Part shown: one piece after another, positions 61,218-64,000 of the stretch
Position numbering within the stretch: the stretch's first letter is position 1
Layout of the letters: each line of letters opens with the position of its first letter
NCBI RefSeq assembly: GCF_020524485.1
Contig: NZ_JAIVLF010000001.1
Span: 1,054,001 to 1,118,000 of the forward strand
Direction of reading: 5' to 3'
Source of the DNA: Novosphingobium profundi
GTDB lineage: Bacteria; Pseudomonadota; Alphaproteobacteria; Sphingomonadales; Sphingomonadaceae
Length of the DNA stretch: 64,000 nt
Program-made: the position numbers and the translations under genes
Notes under the pieces: model-generated
Seen by the model: only the letters and a program-made list of their open reading frames with translations
The model's database searches: none
What the model was told of the DNA's origin: nothing

Positions 61218-61877
61218 TCAGCCGCGTGCGGCGCGCACTGCGGCCCCGCCTGCAAACGGGGCGATCGCCAGCAGGACCAGGCTGGCCGCCGCGGTCAGGG
61301 CAAGACCGCTTTCCCCGCCGATGGCAAGGCTTCCAGCGCCGAAGATCAGGATGGGGACAGCCATCGGAATGACGAGAAGACCGGCAAGGGCAGTGCCGCC
61401 CCGCAGTCCTGCGGTCAGGGCGGCCACGGTCACGCCGAGCGCGGCGAGACCCGGGGTTCCGGCCAGCAGCCCTAGTTCGACGATAGCCAGCGTCCCGGCC
61501 TCAAGCCCGAGCAGGGCCGCTGCGGGGAGGGTGGCCAGCATGAGCGGCGGCCCGAAGCTGAGCCAGTGGGCAAGGACGCGCACCGCGATCACCAGTTCCT
61601 CGGAAATGCCGCGCAAGGCCCACTGGTCGAACTGGCCCTGTTCGATGTCGGGCTCCACCAGCCGGTCGAGTGGCAGGATCGCGGCAAGGAGCGCTGCCAC
61701 CCAGATCACGCCGCCTCCGGTGCGGGCTAACAGAGGCGCGTCCGGCCCGACCGCGAAGGGGTAGAGCATCGCGACCGAGAGAAAGAACAGCACCGGCATC
61801 AGCGCACCGCCGCCGCGCCCGCCCAGCAGCAGGCGCGCAAGGTCGCGTTTCAGGAGGGCAAAGACCCGGCCGGTCAC
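61218..61877 (-). CDS. ccmB: Heme exporter permease CcmB
   Basis: Membrane subunit of the CcmABCD system that handles heme for cytochrome c maturation; 219 aa with six hydrophobic helices and no signal peptide. FALLKRDLARLLLGGRGG near the start and PLDRLVEPDIEQGQFDQW in the first loop are typical. The start is GTG 61877, overlapping the ccmA stop by 4 bp (GTGA), so translation is coupled. ccmC and the other ccm genes are not in the window. Confidence 0.92.
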   Translation of the reverse strand: MTGRVFALLKRDLARLLLGGRGGGALMPVLFFLSVAMLYPFAVGPDAPLLARTGGGVIWVAALLAAILPLDRLVEPDIEQGQFDQWALRGISEELVIAVRVLAHWLSFGPPLMLATLPAAALLGLEAGTLAIVELGLLAGTPGLAALGVTVAALTAGLRGGTALAGLLVIPMAVPILIFGAGSLAIGGESGLALTAAASLVLLAIAPFAGGAAVRAARG

Positions 61878-62464
61878 AGGGCGAAGTCCGCAAGGGCAAG
61901 GCGCTGGAGTCCCTCGATCCGGAAGGGCTGGTGCGAGGCGACCAGGGCGATGCCCCCGCCTGCGCAATGCTCGGCGACGATCGCTTCGGTCAGTTCGACC
62001 GCATGGACATCGAGACCGTTGAGGGGTTCGTCCAGAAGCCAGAGCGGGGCGGCCTGGCCGATCAGGCGGGCAAGCGCTGCGCGCTTCTTCTGGCCGGTCG
62101 ACAAGTAGCGCACGGGTACGTCCAGAAGGTCGGCGAGGCCGAGCCGGTCGCGCGCGGCCTGCGCCGCATCCTGCGAAGTGCCATCGATCCGGGCCCAGAA
62201 GGCCAGGGCATCGCCGAGCGCCTGCGAGGTGTCGAGCGCGGGGCGTTCGTCGACGAGGCCGATGGCGCCCTCGCGCTCTACCGTGCCGGCGAAGGCCGGG
62301 GCGAGCCCGGCGACGATGCGCAGCAGGCTCGACTTGCCAATTCCGTTGCCGCCCGCAACCTGCAGCGCCTCGCCCGCGTTGAGGGCAAGCGACAGGCCGC
62401 GAAAAAGCACCCTGTCGCCGCGGCGACAGGCAAGGTCACGGATCGCGATCTTGGCTTCCTGCAT
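61874..62464 (-). CDS. ccmA: Heme exporter ATP-binding protein CcmA
   Basis: ABC ATPase partner of CcmB, 196 aa, releasing holo-CcmE during cytochrome c biogenesis. Walker A GGNGIGKSS, signature LSTGQKKRAALARL and Walker B WLLDEPLNGLD are present, with the H-loop His in LVASHQP. First gene of ccmA-ccmB on the minus strand; divergent from the pterin dehydratase gene with a 77-bp gap. Confidence 0.95.
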   Translation of the reverse strand: MQEAKIAIRDLACRRGDRVLFRGLSLALNAGEALQVAGGNGIGKSSLLRIVAGLAPAFAGTVEREGAIGLVDERPALDTSQALGDALAFWARIDGTSQDAAQAARDRLGLADLLDVPVRYLSTGQKKRAALARLIGQAAPLWLLDEPLNGLDVHAVELTEAIVAEHCAGGGIALVASHQPFRIEGLQRLALADFAL

Positions 62465-62541
62465 GACGCCGTGCCCTAGTGGAAAGGCCCTGATCTGCCA
62501 AGCGTCCTGACGCGGCAGGGAATTTAAGGAAGGTATCGCGC

Positions 62542-62850
62542 ATGTCTGTCACCCCGCTCTCCGACACCGAATTGAAATCGCTGCTGGAAACGCACAGCGC
62601 ATGGGCGTTGCGCGGCGATGGCAAGGCGATCGAACGCACGCTGAAGTTCGCCGATTTCAACGCAGCCTTCGGCTTCATGACCCGGGTTGCGCTACACGCG
62701 GACAAGGCTGATCACCACCCCGAGTGGTCGAATGTCTACAACACCGTGGAGATCGCGCTGACGACCCACGACTGCGGCGGCCTGTCGGGCCGCGACGCGG
62801 ACATGGCGCAGTTTATCGACGCCGCGGCGAAGGCTGCCGGAGCCGTCTGA
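62542..62850 (+). CDS. phhB: Pterin-4a-carbinolamine dehydratase PhhB
   Basis: 102-aa dehydratase that regenerates the pterin cofactor of aromatic amino acid hydroxylases. The active-site signature is intact: [21 protein letters not shown], here as [10 protein letters not shown] and [13 protein letters not shown] 62542 gives the usual family start. No phenylalanine hydroxylase gene is adjacent; some bacterial members have other pterin or regulatory roles. Confidence 0.92.
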   Translation: MSVTPLSDTELKSLLETHSAWALRGDGKAIERTLKFADFNAAFGFMTRVALHADKADHHPEWSNVYNTVEIALTTHDCGGLSGRDADMAQFIDAAAKAAGAV

Positions 62851-62921
62851 GCGTTTTCGGTCCGATGGCTGCTCCTGGCCAGCCTTTGCATCGCGCGAGG
62901 GTCGACGCTAAGGCGCGGGCC

Positions 62922-63281
62922 ATGCGCACCTTCGACAAGATCATTTCCGATAGAGGCTCGAAATACGCCGTCTCGGGTGCGCCGTGCCGCGATGCGGACG
63001 AGGCGCGCAAGCTCATCGAAGGGCTCAAGAAGGTCAAGAAGTTCGCCAAGGCGACGCACAATTCGTGGGGGCTCCTGGGAGCGGACGGCCCGGTCAAGAA
63101 CGACGATGGCGAAAGCGGGGCAGGGATGATCATCCTTCAGCAGCTCGAAGCGGCGAGGCTGGAGGGGCATCTTGTCGTGGTGACCCGCTGGTATGGGGGC
63201 AAGCACCTTGGCGGCGACCGCTTTCGCCATGTGCGCGATGCGGTCGCCCATTATCTGGACGCGTTGAAAAGGGAAGGCTGA
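62922..63281 (+). CDS. YigZ/IMPACT-family protein, N-terminal domain only
   Basis: 119 aa. Matches the UPF0029 N-terminal domain: MRTFDKIISDRGSKYAVSG, the conserved KATHNSWG, DDGESGAGM and VVTRWYGGKHLGGDRF. Typical YigZ proteins are near 200 aa with a second C-terminal domain, which is missing here. The stop codon is followed at once by a convergent gene, so this is a compact variant and not an assembly truncation. Function unknown, thought to relate to translation. Confidence 0.85.
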   Translation: MRTFDKIISDRGSKYAVSGAPCRDADEARKLIEGLKKVKKFAKATHNSWGLLGADGPVKNDDGESGAGMIILQQLEAARLEGHLVVVTRWYGGKHLGGDRFRHVRDAVAHYLDALKREG

Positions 63282-63287
63282 GGCGCC

Positions 63288-63530
63288 TTAGCCCGCGAGC
63301 GCGCTTTCTCGCACGGGGACATGCACCAGCGGTGGGACCCGGTCGGTCGCAGGCGCGCGCACGCGGCGAATGGTGCACAGCCGGGTTTCGTTCAGCCACA
63401 ATTCGGCGTTGCGATCCTGAGCTTCCTTGTGCGCGAAGATCAGGGCTTCGCTCGAATCGGCGGCGGTGAACTCAAGTCGCTGGGCAAGGCCCACTTCGTC
63501 TTCGGCGAAGCGCAACTGGTAGACTGGCAT
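63288..63530 (-). CDS. Small hypothetical protein
   Basis: 80 aa, no recognised family with certainty. Starts MPVYQLRFAEDEVGLAQRLE, then a predicted helix (ADSSEALIFAHKEAQ) and ELWLNETRLCTIRRV; a short alpha/beta layout like the small DUF6894-type proteins of alphaproteobacteria, but this is only a resemblance. ATG 63530 is used; longer open reading upstream has no protein character. It is convergent with the YigZ-like gene (6-bp gap) and downstream of the partial alkA-like gene. Confidence 0.55.
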   Translation of the reverse strand: MPVYQLRFAEDEVGLAQRLEFTAADSSEALIFAHKEAQDRNAELWLNETRLCTIRRVRAPATDRVPPLVHVPVRESALAG

Positions 63531-63785
63531 CGGGCATCCTCGGGTTTCCACCGTACGCGCCCGGTTCCGGGCCGCGCACTCTCTCTCACTCTTGGCGATG
63601 GCACATGGAGCAGGCCCACTCCTTGACCTTGCGCAATTTGCCATCGCGGCGGGAATGCGAGCGGGCGGAAATTGGTTCCCGCCCGAGACGAGGGAGGAGA
63701 GGGCGCGCGACAGGTCGTGGCAGGCCTGCGCCGGACGCGAGAAGGCACCGTGCTTTCAGCGGCTTGGCGCGTGTTGGGGCGCGTG

Positions 63786-64000
63786 TCAGAGCGCTGCGTT
63801 GTTGTAGCAGTGCCAGGTGAAGATCGCCGCGGCGCCCCGGTGCGGACGCCAGTCTTCGGCAAGCTCGCGGGTTGCCTTCTCGCTTGGCCGTTCGGGAAGG
63901 CCCAGGATCTTGCCGATGCCGACTTGTACGGCAAGGTCGCCCGCAGGCCAGATGTCGGGGCGTCCTTCAGCGAAGAGTAGGTAGATCTCGGCCGACCAGC
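63786..64000 (-). CDS. DNA-3-methyladenine glycosylase II family (AlkA-like), 3' part only
   Basis: The 5' part lies beyond the right edge; 70 residues and the stop codon (TCA at 63786-63788 on the + strand) remain. They read as the end of an HhH-GPD base-excision glycosylase: WSAEIYLLFAEGRPDIWPAG, then DLAVQVGIGKILGLPERPSE and LAEDWRPHRGAAAIFTWHCY. The Asp in WPAGDLA corresponds to the catalytic Asp of AlkA. It removes alkylated purines in this family. The 255-bp gap to the next gene on this strand holds a hairpin near 63660-63690. Confidence 0.82.
   Translation of the reverse strand, partial: WSAEIYLLFAEGRPDIWPAGDLAVQVGIGKILGLPERPSEKATRELAEDWRPHRGAAAIFTWHCYNNAAL

Noticed and set aside
63440..63980. 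Overlapping open frames on both strands near the right edge
   Set aside because: A third frame on the minus strand gives a clear AlkA-type C-terminus, so the others are shadows.

Overview
The window is GC-rich chromosomal DNA of an alphaproteobacterium, most likely a sphingomonad (Novosphingobium-like). The clues are the Entner-Doudoroff operon, the phoR-porin-pst-phoU-phoB block, a TonB-dependent receptor, a chromosomal VirB-type cluster and the codon use; the genus is an inference. No rRNA, tRNA, CRISPR array, transposase or integrase was seen.

Layout. 0.1-9.3 kb: assorted housekeeping genes on the + strand (GH3 beta-glucosidase, nitronate monooxygenase-like protein, purU, dienelactone-hydrolase-like lipoprotein, msrB, PBP1A). 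9.4-20.9 kb: a minus-strand run zwf-edd-glk-eda (Entner-Doudoroff), a divergent PEP-carboxylase-like protein, then an M20 hydrolase with astA and astB (arginine succinyltransferase pathway). 21.2-29.7 kb: phoR, a phosphate-type porin, pstSCAB, phoU and phoB. 29.8-32.7 kb: a plcP-agt-like lipid remodelling pair divergent from an atypical OmpR-family regulator. 33.2-34.1 kb: a GDT1-type Mn exporter gene behind a yybP-ykoY riboswitch. 34.2-39.3 kb: TonB receptor plus secreted lipoprotein, divergent from a small TPR-like exported protein. 39.7-47.1 kb: virB2-B3-B4-B6-B9-B10-B11. 47.2-52.8 kb: Tat-exported sulfatase, ppx, ppk. 53.0-59.8 kb: a transglutaminase / circularly permuted ATP-grasp / alpha-E operon. 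59.8-64.0 kb: DUF1294 protein, an unknown protein behind a Fur-box-like palindrome, a low-GC patch with DnaA-box-like 9-mers, ccmAB, a pterin dehydratase gene, a YigZ-like gene and the 3' end of an alkA-type gene that runs off the right edge.

The unifying theme is phosphate. Besides the classical Pho genes and ppk/ppx, six intergenic sites carry 7-bp GTCA-type blocks at 11-bp phase, as in PhoB boxes. They precede the porin, pstS, plcP-agt, the atypical regulator, the lipoprotein/TonB-receptor operon and the VirB cluster. If real, they place an uncharacterised outer-membrane uptake system and a reduced type IV secretion apparatus under phosphate-starvation control. This is the strongest candidate here for an undescribed system.
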